64,000 bases of DNA, from positions 23,067,033-23,131,032 of the forward strand of contig CM049309.1 of the NCBI GenBank assembly GCA_026874595.1, read 5' to 3'. Below the pieces are notes generated by a model, which worked only from the letters and a program-made list of their open reading frames with translations, did no database searches and was not told where the DNA came from. Position numbers and translations under genes: made by a program. The DNA comes from Sipunculus nudus (Eukaryota > Annelida > Sipuncula > Golfingiida > Sipunculidae). Numbering within the stretch: position 1 is the first letter of the stretch; every line of letters begins with the position of its first letter. Positions 46,288-57,235 of the stretch are shown here, piece by piece.

Positions 46288-47216
46288 CTACCCATCAAAT
46301 GGTAGACAATATATTGAATATGATTGTTTCTGTACCTTGAGGTTAGCAGGTGAATAACATTTCAAAAGTTGCATGTCCACAACTAGAGCACTTGAAAAAT
46401 AAAGATTGCACTTATTATAAAATAAAATATTATATTTTTAAAAAAGTCAAAGGTCTATTGTTGTCTGAGAAGCTGTCTATTTATGATCTGATGTCAATAA
46501 AAACTGATACATTGGAGAACTTGTATATTTTGAAGAAAAAAATTATACATATTTATAAGTAGTAATCTTACATCATGACATGGCACTAGGAAGACAATCA
46601 TCTTTAACTGTATTACAAGAGAATCATATAAAAGTACCCTGATCTCTCTCTGTATCATATACATTTTTATGTTTATCATACATTGTATGATATTGTTGTT
46701 GATGTTTTTGCTCCTAGAGTCTTTCTCTGATAAAGCAGGATGGGAGATTTCCAGTACTGACATCATATACATAATTATTTGATGCTGGCTCATTTGACCA
46801 ATCTGCTGGATGGATAAGGAACATCCACTATAGCTAGCTGATGCACTCCATCACCAGGTTGATTGGTCCTCTAACCAGTTGCTCCCTCAATCTCACCTGT
46901 TCAGTGCAGTATAATTAAGTGCTGGTAATCGTCTGGTACTAACATAGTGGCTCAGCAATGTCATATGAATGAAACATTAAAATAATCTCACAATTAAGTT
47001 AATGATGAATGTCTGGCCAAGGTAGTCTGGTTGCCATGGATACTACTCAGTAATCACTTTTGTAAGCAGAGTTTTATTCATAGTCTGTTGTGACTGGTAG
47101 TGGCGCTCATTTGGTGAAGCTACAGCTTCAGATAGGACAATCTAATCAAAGTCTGTTATCAGTTATCATGTTTTTGTCATTTTCAGCAGTCATCTGTTCC
47201 TTGTTTTAATAAGATG

Positions 47217-47945
47217 GTTAGTTTATATAGTACATAATTTGTATGTCGTAGATAATAAGTTCATATATAGTACATAATTTGTATGTCGTAGATGATAAGT
47301 TCATATATAGTACAGAATTTGTATGAGGTAGAAGATAAGTTAATATAGTACAGAATTTGTATGTGATAGATGAAAAGTTCATATAGTAAAGAATTTGTAT
47401 GTGATAGATGATAAGTTCATATAGTACAGAATTTGTATGTGATAGATGATAAGTTCATATAGTACAGAATTTGTATGTGATAGATGATAAGTTCATATAT
47501 AGTACAGAATTTGTATGAGGTAGATGATAAGTTCATATTGTACAGAATTTGTATGTGATAGATGATAAGTTCATATAGTACAGAATTTGTATGAGGTAGA
47601 TGATAAGTTTATATATTGTACAGAATTTGTATGTGATAGATGATAAGTTCACATATAGTACAGAATTTGTATGAGGTAGATGATAAGTTCATATTGTACA
47701 GAATTTGTATGTGATAGATGATAAGTTCATATAGTACAGAATTTGTATGAGGTAGATGATAAGTTTATATATTGTACAGAATTTGTATGTGATAGATTTT
47801 AAGTTCATATTGTACAGAATTTGTATGTGATAGATGATAAGTTCATATAGTACAGAATTTGTATGAGGTAGATGATAAGTTTATATATTGAACAGAATTT
47901 GTATGAGGTAGATGATAAGTTCATATAGTACAGAATTTCTGTGGT
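47217..47945. repeat. 38-bp minisatellite, about 19 copies
   Basis: The unit is GTTCATATAGTACAGAATTT plus GTATGTGATAGATGATAA, with GTGATAG/GAGGTAG variants alternating and ATATATAG insertions. The regular alternation suggests a higher-order two- or three-unit repeat. Confidence 0.93.
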
Positions 47946-48039
47946 AGATGATGTAGAGAAGTTTGATGTATTGGCCTGATATATTGACCTGTTCATGCAT
48001 CTTTTATGGCTTTCTCATTCACATTAGACTGGTGTTTCC

Positions 48040-48180
48040 ACCTTAATGACTTTCTGCTTATTTCTCAGGAGGGATTTTTTATATCAGCCTAAAATTGGGC
48101 ATTATGTTTACCTCTCGTATGGCTCTGTCATATAGAAGACTATTGGCACCACCTACAATCATTTCTGTGCATGTTGTGTG
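48040..48180 (+). mobile_element. Family B-like relic
   Basis: CAGCCTAAAATTGGGCATTA, TGGCTCTGTCATATAGAAGA, then TTGGCACCACCTACAATCAT. Matches the style of B modules but is decayed; no termini. Confidence 0.45.
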
Positions 48181-48846
48181 CACTCATGCCAGTATTTAAG
48201 CAGTGATGTTTGTATAATTGGTTCTTGTTCAAAATTGTTGGTACCGGTAATTGCATTGTTTATGTACATGTTGCACATGTACTTGAAAAGTAATGGTCAA
48301 GCATTGAAGCATTTTATATATACTTGGTGTATATCCCATTGCACAGGTTTGCATTAGGTCTGTAGGTCTTGTTTCTACTCTTTTTTATGTTGAGGTGATG
48401 TGGGCACCTCTATATTCTGTAAAGTGGGCACTTCCACAGCTCATGTGGGCACTTCACCGATTTTCAAGGTTGAACTATCTCCTTATCTCCTGCAACTTTG
48501 TAAGTCTTCTTTATTTTGCTTTTTTAAAGTTATCAACAATATTGATTATTGAATGATAATTATAATAACTTTTGATAAAAACAATCAATATAATTAACCA
48601 AATTTAGAGGTGTATTAGTGAATTAATTATTACATAATACTTGAATTCTCAAGGCTATGCTTGGGATGCATGCATACATATTAGATTAATTACTTTTTAA
48701 TATGCCAGGACCATGGCTAATTAATTAATGTTTGTTTGTTTGGCTGCCTAGAGAGGAAGGAAGCCCTGCTTGTTACATAATGATTCATATATACTAAACA
48801 TTTGCCATTCTGTATCATATTCAGCTGTTACTGATCACTTGTGAAC

Positions 48847-49500
48847 ATGTCAGTCCCAAATTCAAAGAGAAAATATTTGACATTTGCCCAGAAAATTGAC
48901 CTGATTAAAGATTCAGAGAGTGGACTGTCTCAGAGAAAGCTTGTTAAAAAGTATGACATCTCTTAGGGTTCAGTTGGCAACATCCTCAAGCATAAGAGGG
49001 AGCTTATTGAAAAAAAAATTGATGGGAATGTTGGGGTAGAGACAAAAAGGTTCATTAAGTTAAGCACTAATCAAGAGCATGGCTCTGGTGTACACATCGT
49101 TCTTCACAATATGATCAAAGAAATTACCTGTGTCTGGTCCATTTCTGAAGGAGATGGCATTGAAGATAAAGAGAATCCCTTGGAATAGAATGGTAGACAA
49201 GGGAAGTTTTGTTTATTGCTTAGCTTTCAACCAAGTTGCTCATTGGGGAAAGTGCAGATGTTGACACTCTTACTGTTGAAGAGTAGCTAGAAGACACGCT
49301 TTCCTGCATTACTTAATGGCTATATGACTCAGAAAACAGTTTGAATTGTGATGAAACAGGCCTTTTCTACAAAGCATTGCTTGTCAGATCACTGGTGAAA
49401 TCAACTCATGATGACAGCCATAGGGTGAAGTTACAAAAAAAACTTGTATAACCTTGCAAGCATGACAACTAGGGGAAAAGTCAAGATAGAACACAGCTTC
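48847..49500 (+). pseudogene. Tigger/pogo-like (CENP-B type) transposase pseudogene
   Basis: From ATG 48847 the translation is MSVPNSKRKYLTFAQKIDLI, KDSESGLSQRKLVKKYDIS, then a TAG at 48964-48966. This is the N-terminal helix-turn-helix of pogo/Tigger transposases, and after the stop it continues GSVGNILKHKRE. Further fragments in shifted frames are KKLPVSGPFLKEMALKIKEN, then SADVDTLTVEE, a stop and LEDTL. NCDETGLFYKAL (49344-49379) is the start of the DDE catalytic core (first Asp in D-E-T-G-L-F). Several stops and frameshifts make it non-functional. Terminal repeats were not found, and the C-terminal half of the core is missing. Confidence 0.85.
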
Positions 49501-49507
49501 CTTATAT

Positions 49508-50760
49508 TATTGTATCCCCAGACAAAGTCAGAATACTATGGTTAAAGCACGGTTGTGCCACTGCAGAGATTTCATTTGGATGTGATAACTAAAAAAATAT
49601 TTTACTGATCTTTACAAAACTTGACATGTGCATAGATATGGGTGAGAAGACAAAGCTTATTTAAAATGGGGTCATGACCTTTACTAGGAGAGTGACCTTG
49701 CCTTAAATAAGTCCATTTTGGGGGAAAATCACACAAATTCTTAAATATCTCAAGAAATGTTGCATTGATTGATCCAAAAATCAACTTGACTGAAGATCTT
49801 AAATAGTGATGTCATGTACCAGAAACTGGAAAATACTGAATCCTTTTCTTGCTTTTGTGCCGTTTAATACCCCCATCATTGCCACTTAAAAGTACTAATA
49901 TGAGCATTTAAGTCAATAACTTATGGACAGATTTCTCCCATATTATGCATATACATAGACATGGGTTATGGGATGATGTATATTTAAACTGGGGTCATGA
50001 CCTTTCCTGTGAGGGTGGCCTTGACCATGAATATTGCCATATATGATGAAAATCACACATAATCATAAATATCTCAATAAGGGATGCATGGATTGGTCCA
50101 AAAATCAAATTGACGGAAAATCTTGGATAGCTTTGTCGTTTGTTAAAGACAGGTCAGCTAGGCACCATCTGAAATTGTGCATGTCCATTGATTTTGGATA
50201 GATCCATCTTGTGTCCAAGACTGGTGTTGCTATCTGCAATAGTAATTGTGTGGCATCCATCCATACATTTGCTTTTGGTGAAATTGCTCATTTCTCTGAA
50301 GTTGTTCAAGGTATTGGTCTGAAATTTGGCATGTCCATCCATCTTTGAAAGTTTTCTTGTAAAACAGACAGGTGGCGCCACCTCCCTTCCTGTTTTTGTA
50401 GAATAAATTAATGCCCTTTTCTGAGGAGTGATATGCCCTATTGGCCTGAAATTGTGTATATCCATAGATCTTGGACTCCTCCATCTTGTACTTAAGACTG
50501 GTGGCGCCATTTGCAATCGTTTTGGTGTGGCCTCCATCTGTACATGTGCTTTGGGTGAAAATTGCTCATATCTCCGGTGTGGTTCAAGATATAGGTCTGA
50601 AATTTGGCATGGCTATCCATCTTGGAAAGTTTTCTCATAAACTAGATAGATGGCACCACCTCCTTTCTTGTTTCCGTAAAATAAATTAATGCCCTTTTCT
50701 CAAGAGTGATTCAACATATTATCCCCCATATTTGGTGAAAAATATTGTTTCTCAAGTGAT
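49508..50760 (+). mobile_element. Diverged B-like element (family G)
   Basis: Starts about TTGTATCCCCAGACAAAGTC. Modules contain GGGGTCATGACCTTT, TGGATAGATCCATC, GGCCTGAAATTGTG and TTGCTCATATCTCC. Palindromic GGTGGCGCCACC at about 50371 and GGTGGCGCCATT at about 50507 are flanked by the same TTTTGT-type context as family B. Ends are unclear. No coding capacity. Confidence 0.55.
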
Positions 50761-51291
50761 AGATTGAAGAAACCTTAGTTACTTAACTGCCAAGTGTCAG
50801 TATATATGCTGCTGAAGATGGGGGGCTTATTCTTAAGGGGGGGGGGGGGGATTAATTATCTGGGATACTTATGATGTCCCCTGTGGTGCCAAGAAAATAT
50901 CTAGTTTATCCATACTTTTATGTAATAAATACAAAATTTTTATTTCTAAAAAAAGTCTTGAAAAATTAATAATAAATCACTGAAAAATTTATCTTTAAAT
51001 GTAGAGAGATGATAAGTGCAACAAGTTAATTTAGTAATCCCAAAACATGAGCAATTACAGCATTAAATCATACTAGGGGCAGCACTCCATGTACTAGCTA
51101 GCCTATAAAGTGGGTGGTTTGACCCAGTCCCAAGGGTGCCTAATTTAAAAAGGTTAGACTGTATATATATACATATATATATATATAAACACACACACAC
51201 ACACGAGAAAAGTAAGTTATTCCCTGTAAATTTTTACAATGAACATATCACAAAACATATTGTAGTATCCTACCATATATCATGGTAGTTA
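50761..51291. other. Unrecognised stretch with poly-G and TA/CA microsatellites
   Basis: Contains a G run at about 50837-50850, a short-TIR-element remnant at 51084-51163 and a (TA)n(CA)n microsatellite at about 51160-51205. No gene seen. Confidence 0.6.
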
Positions 51292-52075
51292 TTGCAGTAC
51301 ATCAGTATGGACATCATCTTTACATGGACAAGGAAAACTCTGTACCATGTAACCAGTCTCTGTTATGGGCAACATCATGGACAACTCTGTACCATGTCAC
51401 CTCTGTCATTGACATCATCATGGACAACTCTGTACTATGTCACCTCTGTCATTGACATCATCATGCAGGGACTACTCTGTACCCTGTCACCTCTCTGTCA
51501 CTGACATCATCATGCAGGGATTACTCTGTACCCTGTCACCTCTCTGTCATTTACATCATCATTGACAACTCTGTACCATGTCACCTCTCTGTCATTGACA
51601 TCATCATGGACAACTCTGTACCATGTCACCTCTCTGTCATTGACATCATCATTGACAACTCTGTACCATGTCACCACTCTGTCATTGACATCATCATTGA
51701 CAACTCTGTACCATGTCACTTCTGTCATTGACATCATCATGCAGGGACTTCTCTGTACCCTGTCACCTCTCTGTCATTTACATCATCATTGACAACTCTG
51801 TACCATGTCACCTCTGTCATTGACATCATCATGGACAACTCTGTACATGTCACCTCTGTGTCATTGACATAATCATGCACAACTCTGTACCATTTCACCT
51901 CTCTGTCATTGACATCATCATGGACAACTCTGTACCATGTCACCTCTTTGTTATGGACATCATCATGGACAACTCTGTACAGTGTCACCTCTCTGTTATG
52001 GACATTATCATGGACAACTCTGTACCATGTTACCTTTCTATTATGGACAAGATCATGCACAGCTCTGTAATAAGG
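51292..52075. repeat. 45-47-bp minisatellite immediately upstream of AOPEP exon 10, about 17 copies
   Basis: The unit is CTCTGTCATTGACATCATCA, TGGACAACTCTGTACCATGT, CACCT, with ATGCAGGGACT and TTGACAACT variants. The last unit decays at about 52070, leaving a short unique TCTTTCTTGTGCATTTCAG acceptor. Open frames on both strands are array artefacts. Confidence 0.93.
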
Positions 52076-52098
52076 AATCTCTTTCTTGTGCATTTCAG

Positions 52099-52162
52099 CA
52101 AGAATAACTTCTCTGTTGATCAGTTCTTTGCTGACTGGCTGGACTGTCCAGGCATGCCAAAG
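52099..52162 (+). CDS. AOPEP: AOPEP coding exon 10
   Basis: Acceptor CTTGTGCATTTCAG is followed by a C completing a Ser codon from exon 9, then KNNFSVDQFFADWLDCPGMPK. This fits the LSVENIYQDWLESSGIPK segment at the end of the M1 catalytic domain. The 64-bp exon restores phase 0 at AAG/GTAAGA. The frame match across the very long intron and the position of the DWL..(S/P)G(I/M)P block make the link convincing. A 45-bp minisatellite ends about 25 bp upstream of the exon. Residues 705-726. Confidence 0.9.
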
Positions 52163-52991
52163 GTAAGAGTTATTTAATTAGTATTTAAAGTTATAGAAAG
52201 ATGCCAGAATAGATAAAAGACCCATGGGCCATGAAGCTCCTCTGATGAGCTTTTGCAGTTTGGATCCTGACCAGACTCAGTATTCAAAAGTGCCCCATCA
52301 ACTGTCTGAGTTTCAGGCTTGCTTAGCTGTGGCATTAAGCTGTACCAGGGGCAGCCCCTCATTCCATCCTTCTATAGCCAGCAATCTCCACTTGTTAACT
52401 AGGTACAAACAAAAAGCATTCAAACAGGAAATATCATCCTTCACATTCACTCAGGTCTAGGGACATCTGGTCATCCTTGGCCTCAACTAAGTTACATCAA
52501 AGTGACATTTAATTCTGCAAGTTACAAGAATTGTACCATACTGCAAAGGAATTTGCCTTGCTGGTGATACAATCACAATAAATTGTCCTGGATGAATAAC
52601 AAAAGACATAGTATTATAATAATAAAAAAGCAATAAGATTTGTGATAAATCTATGCATTATACAATCTAATGGCTTTCCCCACGTATCAGTTGCTCAGTA
52701 CCTGTTTGTTCTGCATATAAGAGACTGTAGCCTTCTGCATTATCTTAAAGCCAGCAAGTGAGCCATTCCCTTAGCTTTTCTTAAATGTTTATATATAAGA
52801 TTTCAGGCTTACTCTGGTTACATATAAAAGAGCTCTAGGTAATTCCTGTTAAGGAAAGTTCTTATAATGCCTCTGTGAGGATGTAAGAGCTTGTTTTATA
52901 GCAAATACAGCAATGTAGATAACAGAAAAAAACATGTACTTTAATGTGGTTGGTTTTATATGTAAAAGACTGGGAGATGCATCTTATTTAA
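52163..52991 (+). other. AOPEP: AOPEP intron 10, first part
   Basis: Intron 10 runs 52163-60590. In this first 830 bp no repeat family or gene is recognised. Confidence 0.6.
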
Positions 52992-54219
52992 TTAGGGCCC
53001 CCACCGTGTCAGTCCATCCATCCATCCTTCCGTCAGTGACACTTTCTTTCACGTACAGTAACTCAAAAACAACATACTGCAGCTTTCCCAAATTAGCAGG
53101 GAAAATTGGTACCTATGAGGGCTCCAAACCTGTTGAATTACAGACATTTCAGAATTCCAATATGGCCGCCACAACCCAATCGCTGACTTTCTTTTGCATG
53201 CAATCACTCAACAACCACGTACTGCAGCTTTCCCAAATTCATAGGGATGATTGGTACCTATGAGGGCTCCTGGCCTATTAAATAACAGACCTGTCTAAAT
53301 TCCAGTATGGCCACCACAGCTGGATTGCTGATTTTCTTTTGTGTGCAGTAACTCAACAACAACCTACTGCAGCTTTCCCAAATTCACAGGGATGATTGAT
53401 ACCTATGAGGGCTCCAGACCTATTAAATTACAGACTTGTCTGAATTCCAATATGGCCACCACAGCCCGATCGCTGATTTTCTTTCACGTGCAATAACTTA
53501 ACAACAACCTAATGCAGCTTTCCCAAATTCACAGGGATTGTCGGTACCTACGAGGGCTCCGGACCTCTTGAATTACAGACCTGTCAGAATTCAAATATGG
53601 CTAACAGACTACATTTGGTGATTTTCTATGGCCGCCACAGCACGATCGCTGATTTTCTTTCGCGTGCAATGACTCAACAACAACATACTTCAGCTTTCCC
53701 AAATTTACAGGGATGGTTAGTACATGTGAGGGTTCCAGACCTATTGAATTACAGACCTGTTGGAATTCCAATTAGCCACCAGAGCTCAATAGCTAATTTT
53801 CTTTTGCGCGCAATAACTCAACAACAACATACTTCAGCTTTCCCAAATTTACAGTTCTATATAATGTACCATTATAAAACAATGAAATCTTAAGTTTTCA
53901 CAGAGAATCTCGTATTTAAAGATTATCTGATGGGGAGAAAGAACTACAGAAACGGGTTTAATCAAACAAACATGACAAATATTGGCACCTTGGTCTTTAT
54001 AAGGTAGATATTTAAACTTCTAGCATTATCGCCCATCTATGAAACAACATCGATGGTCCATGCATCAGCGAAACTAAATTTATTCATTTTAATTGTTTTA
54101 TTTTGTAATTCCAAGATGGTAATTATATTTTTTACTCCAAATCATTTGAGAAAATACAGTATTCCAGCACTAGCAAGATAGGCGGGGCCCTCTGAGGACC
54201 ATTGTCCGACCACATCTAG
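52992..54219 (+). mobile_element. Family E Helentron-like element, copy 2, complete
   Basis: Starts TTAGGGCCCCCACC (52992) followed by a CCAT microsatellite. About six modules of 145 bp follow: AACAACATACTGCAGCTTTC, CCAAATTCACAGGGATGATT, GGTACCTATGAGGGCTCC, CAATATGGCCGCCACA. Ends GGCGGGGCCCTCTGA, hairpin GGAC-CATT-GTCC (54196-54207), GACCACAT, CTAG (54216-54219) then TTT. AGGGCCCC and its complement GGGGCCCT are the subterminal inverted repeats. No coding capacity. Confidence 0.85.
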
Positions 54220-54221
54220 TT

Positions 54222-54450
54222 TACACTGTCAAACTCCTTAACATGAATAAATTTAATTGAATATGTCAGGTTTTATTTTCACCATGCACTTTAATTTAAT
54301 ATGATTTAATTAAATAACATATTAGAACTGGAGGAAATTAAAACACATTATAGGGGAACATTCAAGAAAACTGAAATCATGTTTGTGTAATAAACATTAG
54401 AAATGGTCTTCTGTGGCTGCAAGTTAAATTATTTCAGGTTTAATTGCAGT
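54222..54450. repeat. Local direct duplication, copy 1
   Basis: ACTGTCAAACTCCTTAACAT, AATTGAATATGTCAGGTTTT, CACATTATAGGGGAACATTC, AATGGTCTTCTGTGGC and GCAAGTTAAATTATTT occur here and again at 55493-55715 in the same order with modest divergence. Family E copy 2 ends exactly at the upstream edge. Confidence 0.8.
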
Positions 54451-54470
54451 TGTTCAGGTGTTAATTGACA

Positions 54471-55257
54471 TATCGGCCTGCCAAATTTTGGTGGCCCAAC
54501 TTTCAACCATTTTTGCATGATGTCCATCTGTTCATCTGCCTAGGGTAAAAATTACTCACAATTCTCAGCATTAGTTCTGACTTATTCACCTGAATTTTTG
54601 CATATACTGTGGTTGGCTTCATATTTGCGAGGCTGAAATTTCGCGATTTTTCCATTTTTAATGTTTTGCGAGGGTTTCATTTTCACGATCTCACAAGAAC
54701 CTATATCAAATCTTTGGTAAAGCCATATACCTGTACCTGTGTGTATTATAAAATGAGAATAAGTCATGAGTTTGTGACATTTTCTTATATAATGATGGGC
54801 CCGCACACACAGCATAGGTGGTTTAGCTCAATTTAAGGCTTACATTTCCCTATACCTGCAAGGATATAATTTATTAAAAAAAATTCTCTCTGTTCTAAAC
54901 TATTACCATACAAGTATTGATTACACTAAATAAGAAGGACATTCTCAATTGGCCGATTATTCCCGAGGGTTGCATTTTCGCGATTATTTCTCATTTGGGA
55001 ATATCGCGAAATTAAAACCCTCGCGAACAAAAAGGTGACCACAGTATGTATACATCTTGGATAGTTTTCTCTTCCAAATAACATGTGGCGCCACCTACAA
55101 TCATGTTTAAGTGGCAGACATCCATGCTAACATGCAACACATCTCACTCTATTTCCCTTTGCCACTCAATCCATGCCTCTCTTAACCCGCCCCTTTCTGA
55201 TTTTGCGGTTACACATAGTTGCTTGTGGACTACCAATATTCCAGCTTTAATTTCATT
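54471..55257 (+). mobile_element. Family B relic B4 with nested MITE
   Basis: B module words (CAACCATTTTTGCATGATGT, CATCTGTTCATCTGCC; then ACATGTGGCGCCACCTACAA, CCTTTGCCACTCAATCCATG, GCGGTTACACATAGTTGCTT, GTGGACTACCAATATTCCAG). The final words correspond to the B 3' end with a decayed CTAG. A separate element occupies 54608-55046. Confidence 0.7.
54608..55046. mobile_element. TIR MITE (ACTGTGGT ends) nested in B4
   Basis: Starts ACTGTGGTTGGCTTCATATT, TGCGAGG...AATTTCGCGAT and ends in the interrupted complement ATCGCGAAATTAAAACCCTC, GCGAACAAAAAGGTGACCAC, AGT. The flanks are ...TTGCAT-AT and AT-GTATAC, and removing the element with one AT restores the family B phrase TTTTGCATnnGTATAC, so a 2-bp duplication is likely. 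Many CGCGA words. No coding capacity. Confidence 0.8.
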
Positions 55258-55492
55258 TTTGACACAGACATATTTCCAAGGTGATCTCTTCATGACCTAT
55301 TTGAGTCTCAAATATGAAGTCCCTAGATACCTGTGTTTTATGCAAATTGATAATGATTGATGAATGCTATTATAGTACAATAGACATTTAAAGTTATGTT
55401 TTATAGCTCAGATGTGCTGCAAAAGACAGACCTGACACTCTGGATATGGTGTCATTTTACAAAGTGTTTAAACTGAGGATATAAATAATTTT

Positions 55493-55715
55493 TACTGTTG
55501 AACTCCTGAACATGAAGAAATGTAATTGAATATGTCAGGTTTTTTATCACCACACACTTTAATTTCATTGTAATTGAATAAAATAATAGAACTGAAGGAA
55601 ATTTAAACACATTATAGGGGAACATTCAAACAAATTGAAACATGTATGTGTAATAAACATCAGAATTGGTCTTCTGTGGCCGGCAAGTTAAATTATTTTA
55701 GGTTTAATTGTAGTT
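55493..55715. repeat. Local direct duplication, copy 2
   Basis: Second copy of the 54222-54450 segment, 1.27 kb downstream in the same orientation. B4 and its MITE lie between the copies. Confidence 0.8.
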
Positions 55716-57235
55716 TAAGAAATAATCCCCATGGCAACAGTCAGATTTGTCTTTGTATTGCCAGGGATTTTAGAACTTCATGAATTTAAAGATACCGCTG
55801 TGTCTCTTGTTGGTGGAGTGATGTGTGAACTAAAGAAAGCTATTACCCTGTGTGAATCAGTATGTTAGTATTTCATATAAATTTATACAACTTTTTATCT
55901 CTACCTTGATGTAGTAGTGGAGATTTAGCTTTTATCACTGTGTAAGCTCTAAAGTGACATTGCGGGGTATTTGAGCGTGACATCATCAGCATAGTAATGA
56001 TTGTTTTAACAGTAGATGGGCGGATATAAGAGACAGTAGGTTTTGTTATCCAACAGCTAGGAGCTGCTACATTTATTAAGTACGTACAATATATCTGTGA
56101 TTAGGCTGAGGTGTTGCTTCGCCTGGAAATGGACTGTATGCAGTAAAGCTAGATTAGCTCAGTGGCATGTTCATGGGCATGTCTTGATTTACGACATTTA
56201 CTGATATAAAGCAGTCATCAGAATTTGCACTGATAGGATAAAAATGTGTGTGATAGCCTGATATGTGGCAGGAATACCTGCTTCTGATCAGCTCACAATG
56301 GTCAGGGAGAGGTATCCATCTACACATCAATAGTAACATCACGGAATCTGTGGGTCTGTCATCCTTACATGTTAGATATATTCAAGTCACAGACTCTGTA
56401 GAGGCAGTCATAAAACCTGATTGCGATTCATCAGTTAGCACCTGACACATCCCACAATGCATTCTGGAAATGACAAATCAATTCCCCTGGTGGTTTAACA
56501 CCTTTATTCAATAGATGTATTAGCTTTGGCTTTTAATCTGAGGTGCCAGGTATTGTAGCTTGTTCGTGTAAAGGTTAGTACCGATGTGTACAGATAAAAG
56601 TGCACTTTTCATGCTCCTCTGTCTCACACTTTAAGGTGTGATGACAAATTGATTAATCAATACATCGCAGTTCAGGGGAAATAACACTTTAAAATGTATT
56701 CAGAGAGAGAGGATTAATGTTTTTGATGTTTTCATATTAAACAAATATCTTCTTTTGGTGATGACCAACCAAAATATCTGTAAATATAGGTCTTAAAGGT
56801 GGATTTGCCTTTTTAAAAATTCTTGAAATTTGAAGAGGATAGGACATGGCCTAGCATGATATGGGAGGTCTTTGGAGCTTAAGGTCTCTGGCTTAATCCC
56901 CATCAGTGCCTGAAAGGTATCTAGAATTGTTATTTCTAGAAATAGAACTGCAGAGGATCCTCCTAGTAACTTTGACTCAAACACAAACTTCACTTTGATT
57001 AATCGTAGGTCAAGGTATAGCAAATGTAGCTGAAATCCAGACGCTTGATATTCATAAGAACAAATGTGAGATAATTCACAGAATTTAGGTGTGTTAACTA
57101 CAAAAATGAAAGCTTGGGTTATTGTCAAGGAACATTCTGTAAAGAGACACCACACAGCCACATTAAAGAAAAAAATTAAAACATAACACCATTTCCATAA
57201 GGAAAATGAGGTTTTGATTCATGACTGACCTGTGT
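55716..57235 (+). other. Intron 10 sequence without recognised features
   Basis: About 1.5 kb of mixed sequence with no convincing gene or repeat. A 122-codon minus frame (56793-57161) shows no family signature. Confidence 0.5.

Larger units (their letters stand above)
13396..52098 (+). other. AOPEP: AOPEP intron 9, 38.7 kb, filled with mobile elements
   Basis: Bounded by the exon 9 donor AG/GTAAGT and the exon 10 acceptor CATTTCAG in matching phase 2. It contains families A, B, C, D, E and F, a large TIR element, a Tigger-like pseudogene and four minisatellites, listed separately. Stretches where I see nothing specific: 13396-14162, 16216-17821 (poly-C at about 17373), 18850-19324, 20621-23780 apart from a small TIR element, 28116-28789, 29512-31265, 40191-41784 and 45656-47216. 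Confidence 0.85.
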
